The notes below the pieces were generated by a model. It was given only the letters and a program-made list of their open reading frames with translations. It had not been told where the DNA came from and ran no database searches. 33,696 nucleotides of DNA from the NCBI GenBank assembly GCA_905235165.1, contig CAJOKK010000002.1, positions 13,100 through 46,795 of the forward strand, given 5' to 3'. The position numbers were made by a program, and so were the translations under genes. The stretch comes from an uncultured Atopobiaceae bacterium (lineage in GTDB: Bacteria; Actinomycetota; Coriobacteriia; Coriobacteriales; Atopobiaceae). Shown here in pieces: positions 7,563 through 15,804 of the stretch (position 1 is its first letter; every line of letters starts with the position of its first letter).

Positions 7563-8627
7563 TTAGAGCACGCAGAGCGTGTAATCCATGGACCCAAGGC
7601 CGATCTGCGAGCCGTACTCGAGCGTGTGCCAGCCGTTCAGGCTCTCGATGCGCTCCACGAGATCGGCGCCGTCGCTCGCGAGGTAGACGAGGTCAGCGCA
7701 GGCGCAATCCAGGGCTACTGGGTCGAGCGATGAGAGGATGCCGATGTCGGCCATGGTGGGCTCGCGCGGGTTGGGGTCGCAGTCGCAATCGACTGAGAGG
7801 CGATTCATCACGTTCACGTAGGCGATGTTGTCCTTGCCCACGTGGTCGACAACAGACTTCGCCGCCTCGGCCATAGACTCGAGGAAGTCGTCCTGCTCGG
7901 CACCACCATGCGAGAGCCACTCGGAATCCCAGGCGCCGGCGGTGTGGATACGGCTCTTGCCCGCTTTGGAGGCATAGCCGATCGACATGTTTTTGATGGC
8001 GCCGCCAAAGCCGCCGTTCACATGGCCCTTGAAGTGCGAGAGGACCAGGTGGCCGACGTAGTCATCGAGCTTTGCTCCCACGAGGTTGCCCGTCAGGTGA
8101 CGGCCGCCTTCAACGGGAAGCTCGATGTCGCTCTCCGCGTCGAGGATGACGGTCTTGGCGATCTTGGGAAAGCCGCGCTCCTCGATGACCTTCAGGTGCG
8201 TTTCGGTGATGCCGCGCGACCCCTCGAAGGCGGTGTTGCACTCAACGATGTCGCCATCCACCAGGTGAACGAGGTCGGCGATGAACTCGGGGCGAAGGTA
8301 GTTGGAGTGCGAGCCTTGGCCGGTGCTGATCTTCACGCCGACTTTGCCGGGCAGTTCAATACCGAGGGCTTGGTAGGCCGCAACGAGGCCGGTGGGGGAG
8401 ATGTCAGGCGTGAAGTAGACCGAGGGGCCTCCCGTGGCATGGGCGCCTTGCGTGACGCCGCTCGCTTCGGCCGGCTCTGGGACGCTGTCTGCCGGGGCGT
8501 CGGGAGAGGCAGGGATTACCGCGTCCTTGTCGACATCTGCCGCGCAACCGAGGACGGGAGCCAACAAGGCAAGGCCTGCCGCAGCGGTGCCGAGGTTGAT
8601 CACTTCGCGTCGAGTCAGCTCTTTCAT
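7563..8627 (-). CDS. DUF362 domain protein with Tat/lipoprotein-like signal
   Basis: A 354-aa protein. The N-terminus MKELTRREVINLGTAAAG has a twin-arginine-like TRREVINLG, a hydrophobic stretch, and VLGC at about residue 28, which resembles a lipobox. A Tat-exported lipoprotein is therefore likely. A low-complexity acidic/Pro/Ala linker follows, then the DUF362 core (KVGVKISTG, ECNTAFEGSRG, LSHFKGHVNGGFGGAIKNM, DSEWLSHGG, near-C-terminal DPVALDCACADL). The function of DUF362 is not established; relatives are often fused to ferredoxin domains, but no Cys cluster of that type is seen here. In-frame ATG 8639 is an alternative start; ATG 8627 puts the twin arginine at residues 6-7 and has GAGG upstream. 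It is divergent from the DUF2316 gene. Confidence 0.85.
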   Translation of the reverse strand: MKELTRREVINLGTAAAGLALLAPVLGCAADVDKDAVIPASPDAPADSVPEPAEASGVTQGAHATGGPSVYFTPDISPTGLVAAYQALGIELPGKVGVKISTGQGSHSNYLRPEFIADLVHLVDGDIVECNTAFEGSRGITETHLKVIEERGFPKIAKTVILDAESDIELPVEGGRHLTGNLVGAKLDDYVGHLVLSHFKGHVNGGFGGAIKNMSIGYASKAGKSRIHTAGAWDSEWLSHGGAEQDDFLESMAEAAKSVVDHVGKDNIAYVNVMNRLSVDCDCDPNPREPTMADIGILSSLDPVALDCACADLVYLASDGADLVERIESLNGWHTLEYGSQIGLGSMDYTLCVL

Positions 8628-8767
8628 GGTGGCCCTCATCTCTGCTGTCGAAGCTAACGGCATGTGGAGAAGTCTAGGAAACGAGTCTAGCATGCAGCGA
8701 GCATTTATGCAGGTAATCGGTAGTGATAACGACCGCTTGCCTAAAAGTGGCCGCCGTCAAAGACAAA

Positions 8768-8800
8768 GTAGGTTCCTACGAATATACTGTAAGAACCTAC
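8768..8800 (+). promoter_or_regulatory. Promoter embedded in an inverted-repeat operator, DUF2316 gene
   Basis: Arms GTAGGTTCCTAC (8768-8779) and GTAAGAACCTAC (8789-8800) are reverse complements at 11 of 12 positions. The 9-nt spacer contains TATACT at 8783-8788. AAGACA at 8760-8765 is a possible -35 at 17-nt spacing. A protein bound to both arms would cover the -10, the classic arrangement for repression. The likely binder is the HTH-like protein encoded just downstream (autoregulation, inferred). A 10-bp palindrome GTAAGCTTAC lies at 8825-8834 in the leader. Confidence 0.65.
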
Positions 8801-8858
8801 GTAAATCAGAAGGACTCCTCGTGGGTAAGCTTACGTCAGAAGAAAAGGGGCGTGCGTC

Positions 8859-9158
8859 ATGTCGCTGACAGCACAACAGCAAGACGATACGAGAAGAGAG
8901 CTTCGCGAGAACTTCGAGAAGGCCGGTGTCAGCGTCTCGCAGGTGGCGGAGGACCTCGGTACGTCCGAGACCTATATCGAGCAGCTTCTTCGCCTTGAGC
9001 CAAGACGCTACGAAGACACCTGGATCTTGAAGAACTACCTTTGCGAGAAGGTCAGGGAGGCTGGAGATATCCCCACGCCCTTTACGGCATTGGGTGGCGA
9101 CTATCACGTCATCTGGTTCCTCGATCCGACCTACATCGACGGCGGTCGCATCTTTTGA
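8859..9158 (+). CDS. DUF2316 family protein, HTH-like
   Basis: A 99-aa protein matching the DUF2316 pattern: MSLTAQQQDDTRRELRENF, then GVSVSQVAEDLGTSETYIEQ (a helix-turn-helix-like segment at about 25-45), then YEDTWILKNYLCEKVREAG and a short TPFTALGG tail. Members are small and uncharacterised, and the HTH suggests DNA binding. The start is set by AAAAGGGG nine bases before the ATG. The promoter at 8768-8800 lies inside an inverted repeat, supporting autoregulation. The divergent DUF362 gene and the downstream dehydrogenase on the same strand are possible further targets. Confidence 0.85.
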   Translation: MSLTAQQQDDTRRELRENFEKAGVSVSQVAEDLGTSETYIEQLLRLEPRRYEDTWILKNYLCEKVREAGDIPTPFTALGGDYHVIWFLDPTYIDGGRIF

Positions 9159-9266
9159 GAGCCGTCGTGTGCGTCACGCGATCCTAGACCCCTGAGGGCG
9201 CAAATGCCGCCGCTACCCTAGCTGCGTCACGGGCGCTCGTATCGAGCTGTTAGCGTGGTGGTACTT

Positions 9267-9302
9267 CCCAACAGGACGTTGGGTGTTCGTATGTCCCCAT
9301 AC
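9267..9302 (+). promoter_or_regulatory. Two palindromes upstream of the dehydrogenase gene
   Basis: CCCAAC/GTTGGG with a 5-nt centre (9267-9283) is followed by GTATG/CATAC with a 4-nt centre (9289-9302), ending 15 nt before the ATG and just before its ribosome binding site. They may be regulator sites or small mRNA hairpins; the sequence does not decide. Confidence 0.35.
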
Positions 9303-9317
9303 ATTAAGGAGAAGGAC

Positions 9318-10055
9318 ATGGGCAAGATCATTACCCTGATTACCGGAGCAGAGCGTGGTATGGGCCTGGTCACGGCGAAGGCCTTGGGCCAAAAGGGTCA
9401 ACACATCATCATCGGCGCCTACAACATGGATCTTGGCCAGCAGGCGCTCGCTGAGCTGATTGATGTCGGCGTCGAGGCCGAGCTCTACAAGTGCGACGTC
9501 ACCAACCGTGACGACATTAATGCCCTTGTCGCTGCCATCGATGACAAGTACGGCTACCTGAACATCCTCATCAACAACGCGGGCATTGCCGGTCCCATGA
9601 CGTCGCCTTCGCAGACCTCCGAGGAAGACCTGCGCAAGACCATGGAGACCAACTTCTTCGGTGCCGCCGCCATGGTCCAGGCCTTCCTGCCGCTGTTGAA
9701 GAAGGCCGAGTTTGGCAAGATCATCAACATCACGAGCGACCTCGGCTCCCTGACGCTTGCCTCCGACCCCACGAATCCGCTCTACAACTTCAACTCCTTT
9801 GCCTACTCCGCATCCAAGGCGGCAACCAACTTCATCACCGTGGCCTTCGCGAAGGAGCTTGCCGGCACGAACATCACGGTCAACTCCGTCAACCCCGGCA
9901 TGACGGCGACCGACCTCATCAACAAGAAGGCTTTCGAGGAGAACGGCGCCAAGACGCCGGAGCAGGGCGCCGCTCGTGCCATCGAGCTGGCATCTTCCGA
10001 CGACAACACCCTGACCGGAACCTTCACGCAAGACACGGGTCCGCTGCCTTGGTAA
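9318..10055 (+). CDS. Short-chain dehydrogenase/reductase
   Basis: A 245-aa classical SDR with a Rossmann NAD(P) fold. It shows the cofactor loop TGAERGMG (9-16), NNAG (86-89), catalytic Ser140, and YSASK with Tyr163 and Lys167, then NPGMTATDL after the active site. Asp60 in KCDVTN fits adenine-ring contact. The substrate cannot be predicted. A strong AAGGAGAAGG precedes the ATG; the in-frame upstream extension to 9255 lacks family similarity. It may be co-transcribed with, or controlled by, the DUF2316 gene 159 nt upstream. A terminator hairpin follows at 10079-10109. Confidence 0.93.
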   Translation: MGKIITLITGAERGMGLVTAKALGQKGQHIIIGAYNMDLGQQALAELIDVGVEAELYKCDVTNRDDINALVAAIDDKYGYLNILINNAGIAGPMTSPSQTSEEDLRKTMETNFFGAAAMVQAFLPLLKKAEFGKIINITSDLGSLTLASDPTNPLYNFNSFAYSASKAATNFITVAFAKELAGTNITVNSVNPGMTATDLINKKAFEENGAKTPEQGAARAIELASSDDNTLTGTFTQDTGPLPW

Positions 10056-10078
10056 CAACGTTCTAATCGCTATGCAAA

Positions 10079-10109
10079 AGGGGCTCTCCCTTCCAAAGGG
10101 GGAGCCCCT
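10079..10109. terminator. Terminator hairpin after the dehydrogenase gene
   Basis: GGGGCTCTCCC pairs with GGGGGAGCCCC around a short loop, with one mismatch. The plus-strand tail is TAATA and the minus-strand tail is TTTT, so it may work in both directions. Confidence 0.7.
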
Positions 10110-10132
10110 AATAGGCCACCTGCCGTAGACCA

Positions 10133-10325
10133 TCCGGAGAAAGCCAGGCGCGGCCAGGCGGGGACGGCGGGCGGCCCTGCGCGAACGTTCTGCGGCAATG
10201 AGGAGCGAAGGCGCGGCGGGAGCGAGGACTTGTCTGAGCGAGCGAAGCGAGCGAGTCCCGCAGCTGCCGCGCCGGAGCGACGAACGTCCTTGCCGCAGAG
10301 TTCGCGCGGGTTCTCCCGCCGTCGT
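10133..10325. repeat. Palindromic element, copy 2 (partly degraded)
   Basis: This shares the whole core of the element at 2536-2782, including the GAGCGAGCGAAGCGAGCGAG apex and the GGCGCGGC/GCCGCGCC stem. Its inner arms still pair, and two base pairs differ from copy 1 in a compensatory way (C10180-G10306 versus T2596-A2722; G10195-C10293 versus A2611-T2709). A CCTG/CGGG segment would keep pairing through a G-U wobble in RNA. The outer left arm is recognisable at 10133-10147, but the outer right arm is missing after about 10325. It lies between the convergent dehydrogenase and tsf genes, with a conventional terminator on either side. Confidence 0.8.
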
Positions 10326-10376
10326 CACGCACAGACAGAGATGAAGGCCAATCCCAGGCAGTTCACGTACAAGAAA

Positions 10377-10402
10377 GGAGCCGGGACGTTAATCCCGGCT
10401 CC
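10377..10402 (-). terminator. Terminator of the rpsB-tsf unit
   Basis: GGAGCCGGGA/TCCCGGCTCC is a perfect 10-bp stem with a 6-nt loop, followed on the minus strand by TTTCTT. It lies about 40 nt after the tsf stop. Confidence 0.8.
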
Positions 10403-10441
10403 CCTACTGAGCAACTATGTGCTGACGCTCAAACTAAAGGC

Positions 10442-11308
10442 TTACTCGCCGAAGTTGTAGCGGATGAAGTCGACAAGCTCGACCTTCTTGCCAAGCTCCT
10501 TGGAGACCTTCTCAGCGAGCTCGTTGATGGAGACGCTGCCGTCCTTGACGTAGGCCTGCTCGCCGAGGACGTTCTCCTTGAAGAACTTCTCGAGCTTGCC
10601 AAGGGCCATCTTCTCCTGGATAGCCTCGGGCTTGCCGGAGTTGGCAGCCTGGGCCTTGGCGATCTCGACCTCGTGGTCGACGACCTCGGAGGAGACGTCC
10701 TCACGCTTGGCGGCAACCGGGTTCATGGCGATGACCTGCATGGCGACGTCGCGAGCGAAGTTCAGGAAGGCGTCAGCCTTGGCGGCGTCGGCATCCTCGA
10801 CGGTGAACTCGACGATGTCGGCGTGCTTGCCGTCGTGGTGGATGTACTTAACGAGGGTGCCCTCGGTGGTGACGAACTGGAAGCGGTTGATCTTCTGGTT
10901 CTCGCCGAAGACGTGGATGTTCTCCTTGAGCTCCTCGTCGACGGTCTTGCCGTTCATCGGGGCAGCGAGAAGCTCCTCGAGGTTAGCGGGCTTGACCTCG
11001 GCGACGACCTTGGCGAGGGACTCGGCGAAGGCGCGGAACTTGGCGTTGGTGCCAACGAAGTCGGTCTCGCAGGTGAGCTCGAGCAGAGCGCCGGTCTTGC
11101 CGTCCTCGGAGATGTAGGCGGCGATGGTGCCCTCGTTGGTGTCGCGGCCAGCGCGCTTGACGGCCTTGGCGAGACCCATGGTGCGCAGGACGTCGACGGC
11201 CTTCTCGATGTCGCCATCAGCCTCGACGAGTGCCTTCTTGCACTCCATCATCGGGGAGTCGGTCATCTCACGGAGCTGCTTGACGAGAGCGGCGGTAACC
11301 TGAGCCAT
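10442..11308 (-). CDS. tsf: Elongation factor Ts
   Basis: Guanine-nucleotide exchange factor that recycles EF-Tu-GDP. The 288-aa protein begins with the UBA-like N-terminal domain (VKQLREMTDSPMMECKKALV) and carries the EF-Tu-contacting TDFVGTNAKF (about 80-89), followed by the two core subdomains and a C-terminal VDFIRYNFGE. Length and motifs match full-length bacterial EF-Ts. AAGGAGG lies upstream of the ATG. It follows rpsB by 55 nt, the near-universal rpsB-tsf arrangement, and is terminated at 10377-10402. Confidence 0.97.
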   Translation of the reverse strand: MAQVTAALVKQLREMTDSPMMECKKALVEADGDIEKAVDVLRTMGLAKAVKRAGRDTNEGTIAAYISEDGKTGALLELTCETDFVGTNAKFRAFAESLAKVVAEVKPANLEELLAAPMNGKTVDEELKENIHVFGENQKINRFQFVTTEGTLVKYIHHDGKHADIVEFTVEDADAAKADAFLNFARDVAMQVIAMNPVAAKREDVSSEVVDHEVEIAKAQAANSGKPEAIQEKMALGKLEKFFKENVLGEQAYVKDGSVSINELAEKVSKELGKKVELVDFIRYNFGE

Positions 11309-11363
11309 GGTAGATCCTCCTTAGGATGGTGTTATCAAAAGACGGGAAGTGCGGAAGCCGTAC

Positions 11364-12098
11364 TTACTCGGCTGCGGGAGCCTCGGCAGCCATCTCCTCA
11401 ACGGAGATCTGCTCCTTGCCGGAGCCAGCGAGGGCAGCGTCGGCAACGAGCTCGCACATGAGCGAGACAGAGCGGATGGCGTCGTCGTTCGCGGGGATGC
11501 CGTAGTCAACGACGTCGGGATCGGAGTTGGTGTCGAGAAGGCCGATGACGGGGATGTGCAGACGGTTGGCCTCCTTGATGGCGATCTCCTCGCGCTTGGT
11601 GTCAACCACGAAGATGGCCTGCGGAAGGGCCTTCATGTCGCGGACGCCGCCGAGGTTGCGCTGGAGCTTCTCGAGCTCCTTGGTGAGCACAGCCTGCTCC
11701 TTCTTGCCGCGAAGGGCCATGGTGCCGTCCTCGACCATGCGCTCAAGCTCCTCCATGCGGTCGATACGCGAACGCATGGTGACGAAGTTGGTGAGCATGC
11801 CGCCGAGCCAACGCTGGTTGATGTAGGGCATGTTGGCGCGAGCAGCCTGGGTGGCGATGGGCTCCTGGGCCTGCTTCTTGGTGCCGACGAAGAGGATGTT
11901 GCCGCCCTTGGCAGCGGTCTCCTTGATGAAGGTGTAAGCCTGGTCGGCGTTGATGACCGTCTGCTTGAGGTCGAGGATGTAGATGCCGTTGCGCTCACCG
12001 AAGATGTAGGGCTTCATCTTGGGGTTCCAGCGACGGGTCTGGTGACCATAGTGGCAGCCGGCCTCGAGCAGGGTCTTGATGTTGATCTTAACAGCCAT
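11364..12098 (-). CDS. rpsB: 30S ribosomal protein S2
   Basis: Structural protein of the small ribosomal subunit head/body junction, needed for S1 binding and initiation. It is 244 aa. Diagnostic segments are LLEAGCHYGHQTRRWNPKM near the N-terminus, YINQRWLGGMLTNF, and IPVIGLLDTNSDPDVVDYGIPANDDA. The C-terminus is a short acidic/Ala tail. AGGAGG lies six bases before the ATG; the longer open frame begins in the leader. A TGCTATACT extended -10 at 12240-12248 gives a leader of about 135 nt with an 8-bp perfect hairpin at 12214-12231. In many bacteria S2 represses its own operon through the leader, but that is only a possibility here. Confidence 0.97.
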   Translation of the reverse strand: MAVKINIKTLLEAGCHYGHQTRRWNPKMKPYIFGERNGIYILDLKQTVINADQAYTFIKETAAKGGNILFVGTKKQAQEPIATQAARANMPYINQRWLGGMLTNFVTMRSRIDRMEELERMVEDGTMALRGKKEQAVLTKELEKLQRNLGGVRDMKALPQAIFVVDTKREEIAIKEANRLHIPVIGLLDTNSDPDVVDYGIPANDDAIRSVSLMCELVADAALAGSGKEQISVEEMAAEAPAAE

Positions 12099-12213
12099 GA
12101 TAACCTCCTGTGGTTGGTCCTCCGCGTGATGTCGTCCCCCTTGAACCACCCAAGACCTGGCTTGAGAGTCCTGGGCACCGTGGCCTTGGAGTCGTCACGC
12201 GTGCGAATTGGAT

Positions 12214-12248
12214 GCTGTGCGGGCGCACAGCGACCATTGAGTATAGCA
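12214..12248 (-). promoter_or_regulatory. rpsB promoter (extended -10) and leader hairpin
   Basis: On the minus strand TGC-TATACT gives an extended -10 with TATACT at 12240-12245; no -35 consensus is obvious. Just downstream, GCTGTGCG/CGCACAGC (12214-12231) forms a perfect 8-bp stem with a 2-nt loop, near the predicted 5' end of the mRNA. Confidence 0.55.
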
Positions 12249-12360
12249 CCCGGCGCCAAACGCAAGGCTAACAATGTGTACCTCATGTGTGCTCCACAAG
12301 CCGCAAGGACTGGGAGGTCAGGGCGTGCGCGAGATGGCGCGCCTGCGGGAAGGGGCGCAA

Positions 12361-13293
12361 TCACTCGCCACGCGGGTGGGCCTGGCGGGCCGCGTCTCGC
12401 AGGCGGTCTGCGGAGAGGTGCGTGTAGATCTGGGTCGTGGCCAGGCTTGCGTGACCGAGAAGCTCCTGGACGCTGCGCAGGTCAGCGCCTCCTGCCAGAA
12501 GCTCGGTGGCATAGGTGTGCCGCATGGCGTGAGGGGTGAGGCTTGCGTCGAGCCCCGCTTGCGTCACGTGTCGCTCGAAGCAGGTCCGCAGGGCGTTCGC
12601 GCTCATGCGGTTGCCCCTCGTTGAGACAAAGAGGGCGTCAGTCTTCTCCCCCTTGGCCTTGGCAGCGAGCTGAGCGCGTGCATGGGCCAGATAGGTGCGA
12701 AGCCAGCTGAGGCTGGCGTCATAGAGCGGCACGATGCGCTCCTTGGAGCCCTTTCCGAAGAGGCGGACCTGGGCTGAGGCGAGGTCAACGTCGGCCAGGT
12801 CAAGGCGGGAGAGCTCGGAGATACGCGCCCCCGACGCATACAGCAGCTCGAGAAAGGCGCGGTCGCGCAAGCCCTCCGACGTGGAGCTGTCGCAGGTCTC
12901 GAGAAGGCGGTTGGCCTCCTCGTCAGTCATGGTCTTGGGAAGGGTCTGTGCCAGCTTGGGGCTCGAAAGCGCGGCGGCCACGTCCTGGTCGGTCAGCCCC
13001 TCGTGCACCAGCCAGCGATACAGGGCACGAATGGCTGAGAGGTGCCGGTTGATCGTCTTGGTGGAGTAGCGTGCCCGCGAGAGCTCGGCCAGGTAGCTGC
13101 GCAGCTGGCGATGGGTCACCTGAAGCGGGCGGACACCCTGGCGCTCAACCCAGGCGCAATAGGCATCGAGGTCTATCTCGTAGGCGCGCACGGTGTTGTC
13201 AGACAGGTTGCGCACCGTGGCGAGGTAGACGACGAAGCGATCGACGTAGCCACGAAAGCGTTCGAGCTCCTCAAGACGCTCGTCCGTCTCCAT
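12361..13293 (-). CDS. xerC: Tyrosine recombinase XerC/XerD
   Basis: Site-specific recombinase that resolves chromosome dimers at dif. The 310-aa protein has an N-terminal SAM-like core-binding domain (about 14-100, RNLSDNTVRAYEIDL) and a C-terminal catalytic domain with all six expected residues: Arg157 (GARISEL), Lys181 (GKGSKER), His255 and Arg258 (HAMRHTYATELL), His281 (LLGHASLATTQIYTH) and Tyr290. The choice of XerC over XerD rests on trmFO lying directly upstream, as in Firmicutes, and is not certain. The ATG follows the trmFO stop by five bases, so translation is probably coupled. No dif-like site was recognised in the window. Confidence 0.93.
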   Translation of the reverse strand: METDERLEELERFRGYVDRFVVYLATVRNLSDNTVRAYEIDLDAYCAWVERQGVRPLQVTHRQLRSYLAELSRARYSTKTINRHLSAIRALYRWLVHEGLTDQDVAAALSSPKLAQTLPKTMTDEEANRLLETCDSSTSEGLRDRAFLELLYASGARISELSRLDLADVDLASAQVRLFGKGSKERIVPLYDASLSWLRTYLAHARAQLAAKAKGEKTDALFVSTRGNRMSANALRTCFERHVTQAGLDASLTPHAMRHTYATELLAGGADLRSVQELLGHASLATTQIYTHLSADRLRDAARQAHPRGE

Positions 13294-13298
13294 GGCGA

Positions 13299-14705
13299 TT
13301 ATGCCTGCCCATCCGAGCTGGAAATGCCCTTGTCGGCAGCGGGGTCTTCCGGCTGCTCGATAGGGTCATCGAGGGCTGAGAGGTCGGGGTCGGCAAAGAG
13401 GTCGGGGCGTGCGGCAAGGGCCTCGCGCAGGTCATGCCGGGCACGCGCGGCGTAGGCCGCGTAGCGGTCACGCTTGCTCAGGCGCTTGCCGCCCAAGGGC
13501 GGGAGGATGCCAAAGTTCACGTGCATGGGCTGGTAGGGCTCGGTGGCTGGGTCGGTCGCATAGGCCACAAGCGAGCCGAAGGCCGAGGTGCGCGGCAAGC
13601 TGAGCGCGGGCACGCCCGTGATGTCGGCATAGGTGTTGACCGCGGCGAGCAGGCCCGAGGCAATGGCCTCGACGTAGCCCTCGGTACCCGTGATCTGGCC
13701 AGCGAGACGAATCGTCGTATTGGGGATGGCGAAGGTGGCGTCGAGGGCGCGGGGAGAGTCGACGAAGGAGTTGCGATGCATGACGCCAAAACGGGAGAAG
13801 ACCGCGTCACCCAGGCCGGGGATGAGGCGAAAGACGCGCTCCTGCTCGCCCCAGACCAGGTTGGTCTGGAATCCCACGAGGTTGTAGGCGGTACGCTCGG
13901 CGTTCTCGGCCCGCAGCTGCACGGCTGCCCAGGGACGGCGACCCGAGCGCGGATCGACAAGGCCCACCGGCTTGAGGGCGCCAAAGCGCAGGGCGTCGAC
14001 GCCCTTGCGCGCGATCTCCTCGACCGGCTGGCAGGCCTGGAAGAGGTCGCGCTGCTCGAAGTCGCGCGAGATGACGCGACGCGCGGAGACAAGGGCCTCA
14101 TAAAAGGCCTCGTACTCCTCCTTGTCCATGGGGCAGTTGAGGTAGTCGCCCGCCCCCTGCTCGCCATAGCGCGACTGCTCGAAGATGACCGAGCGGTCGA
14201 GCGAGTCAGCCTCGACGATGGGAGCCGCCGCATCGAAGAAGGACAGGCGCTCGCCGCCCACGCGCTCAGCCAGGGCCGCAAAGAGGCGCTCGGAGCAGAG
14301 CGGGCCGGCGGCGATGACGACGCGGCCCTCAGGAATCTCGGTGGCCTCACGACGCTCAAGCGTGATGTGGGGATCGTCCTCGACGGCCTTGGTGACGGCG
14401 GCAGAGAAGGCGTCGCGGTCGACGGCAAGGGCACCGCCCGCAGGCACCGCGCAGTCTCGGGCGATGGCAAGCAGCTGCGAGCCCATGGCCGTGAGCTCCT
14501 GCTTGAGCAGGCCCGCAGCGCTGTCGGGGCGCGTCGACTTCAGGGAGTTGGAGCAGACGAGCTCGGCCAGGCGGTCGCCATGGTGGGCGGGGGCGTTGTC
14601 CGACGGCCGCTGCTCAAGGAGGGTGACGTCGATGCCACGCGATGCCAGCTGCAAGGCACACTCGCTGCCCGCAAGGCCGCCCCCAATCACCGTGACCTGC
14701 TCCAT
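13299..14705 (-). CDS. trmFO: Folate/FAD-dependent tRNA (uracil-54) methyltransferase TrmFO
   Basis: Makes ribothymidine at position 54 of the T-psi loop with methylenetetrahydrofolate as carbon donor and FAD as reductant. The 468-aa protein starts with the Rossmann FAD motif VIGGGLAGSECALQLA, followed by EQRP, LVCSNSLKS, and later GRRPWAAVQLRAEN, NLVGFQTNL and LAGQITGTEGYVEA, all typical of TrmFO (formerly Gid). The last 35 or so residues are an acidic, Ser/Pro-rich tail beyond the conserved fold. GGGGAGAGGAG precedes the ATG, and a TAGAAT -10-like box lies at 14745-14750, so it may start its own transcript rather than depend on dprA, 175 nt upstream. Confidence 0.95.
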   Translation of the reverse strand: MEQVTVIGGGLAGSECALQLASRGIDVTLLEQRPSDNAPAHHGDRLAELVCSNSLKSTRPDSAAGLLKQELTAMGSQLLAIARDCAVPAGGALAVDRDAFSAAVTKAVEDDPHITLERREATEIPEGRVVIAAGPLCSERLFAALAERVGGERLSFFDAAAPIVEADSLDRSVIFEQSRYGEQGAGDYLNCPMDKEEYEAFYEALVSARRVISRDFEQRDLFQACQPVEEIARKGVDALRFGALKPVGLVDPRSGRRPWAAVQLRAENAERTAYNLVGFQTNLVWGEQERVFRLIPGLGDAVFSRFGVMHRNSFVDSPRALDATFAIPNTTIRLAGQITGTEGYVEAIASGLLAAVNTYADITGVPALSLPRTSAFGSLVAYATDPATEPYQPMHVNFGILPPLGGKRLSKRDRYAAYAARARHDLREALAARPDLFADPDLSALDDPIEQPEDPAADKGISSSDGQA

Positions 14706-14880
14706 GTATCTGCTCCTCTCCCCTTACGTTCTTTGTGCTTGAACATTCTAGCGAGAAGGAGCGGCCATGGCCCCAGAAGGGCGATGACCAAGAGATTTGC
14801 ACGGCTTTGTGGGCCTTGCGAGGGGCAACTCGCACCGAGCCTGTCCCTCGCAAGGCTGAGCCATCGCCACATTCCGCCTC

Positions 14881-15804
14881 TTAGCCTTCGCCCTCAGCGA
14901 GAAAGGCCTTGCGCGAAGGGGCGTAGCGTCCATCCGGCAGGCGCGTCACAAATCCGCTCGCCTCAAGCTCGGCAAGCTTGCGAAGCGTTGAGAGGGCCGA
15001 CTTTCCCAGGCGGTTTGCCAGGTCGTCTGGACGCATGGGCATCGCGGCCAAAGCCGAGACAACCATGTCTAAGTCTCTTCTCTGCGCTCCCCCGCCCACC
15101 AGGCGCATGACGCCAAAATCGAGCGATATACGCATCTCCAGGTCCTCCTCGGAAACGATGGGCAAGGCCCCATCCACGATGAGCTTGTTGGCGCCTACAG
15201 ACTCTGGCGAGAAGATGCAGCCGGGCACGGAGTAGAGCGTGCGATTCAGATCGATCGCGAAGGCCGCCGTGCTTGACGTACCCGAGCGCTCCCCTGCCTC
15301 GGTAACCAGCAGGGCTTCAGCGAGCGCCGCGATGAGGCGGTTGCGCTTGGGAAAGCCATATCTCGATGGTGGGGTCCCCCAACGCTCGAGACCCACCACG
15401 CAGCCATGCTTGAGGGCTCCCTCAAAAACATCAGTCGAGCTCTTGGGATAGATCTGATCGACGCCGGTGCCCGGGACGACGATGGTCGCGCCGCCCGCCC
15501 GCTGGGCTCCACGCAAGGCCGCGGCATCACAACCGAGCGCGCCACCAGAGACGACCGTGATGCCGCACTCGGCAGCAACCCTTCCCGCCATCTCGGCCAC
15601 GGCCAAACCGTACGGGGTCGCACGACGTGCTCCGATAATGGCCAGGCACCTCGTCTGCAGGACCTCCCTGGAGCCCATTCCATACAGGACTTTGGGCAGA
15701 TCCTCGAGGTCCCTCACGCTCTCGGGAAAGGCCTCGTCTTCAGACGTCAACTCCCAGCGCCCATCCCCTTCAGGGACTACTCGCTCCTCGGACGATACGA
15801 ACAT
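14881..15804 (-). CDS. dprA: DNA-processing protein DprA (Smf)
   Basis: Binds incoming single-stranded DNA during natural transformation and loads RecA. The 307-aa protein has the Rossmann-like DprA core: IIGARRATPYG (57-66), VVSGGALGCDAAA (84-96), VPGTGVDQIYP, FPKRNRLIAALA, and a C-terminal winged-helix (PDDLANRLGKSALSTLRKLAELEASGF). The usual SGxAxGIDxxAH motif here reads SGGALGCDAAAL, with Ile to Cys and the terminal His to Leu. There is little N-terminal SAM domain. The start has a strong GGAGG and overlaps the comM 3' end by 28 nt, so the two are translationally coupled. Together with comM it suggests competence or a relic of it. Confidence 0.9.
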   Translation of the reverse strand: MFVSSEERVVPEGDGRWELTSEDEAFPESVRDLEDLPKVLYGMGSREVLQTRCLAIIGARRATPYGLAVAEMAGRVAAECGITVVSGGALGCDAAALRGAQRAGGATIVVPGTGVDQIYPKSSTDVFEGALKHGCVVGLERWGTPPSRYGFPKRNRLIAALAEALLVTEAGERSGTSSTAAFAIDLNRTLYSVPGCIFSPESVGANKLIVDGALPIVSEEDLEMRISLDFGVMRLVGGGAQRRDLDMVVSALAAMPMRPDDLANRLGKSALSTLRKLAELEASGFVTRLPDGRYAPSRKAFLAEGEG

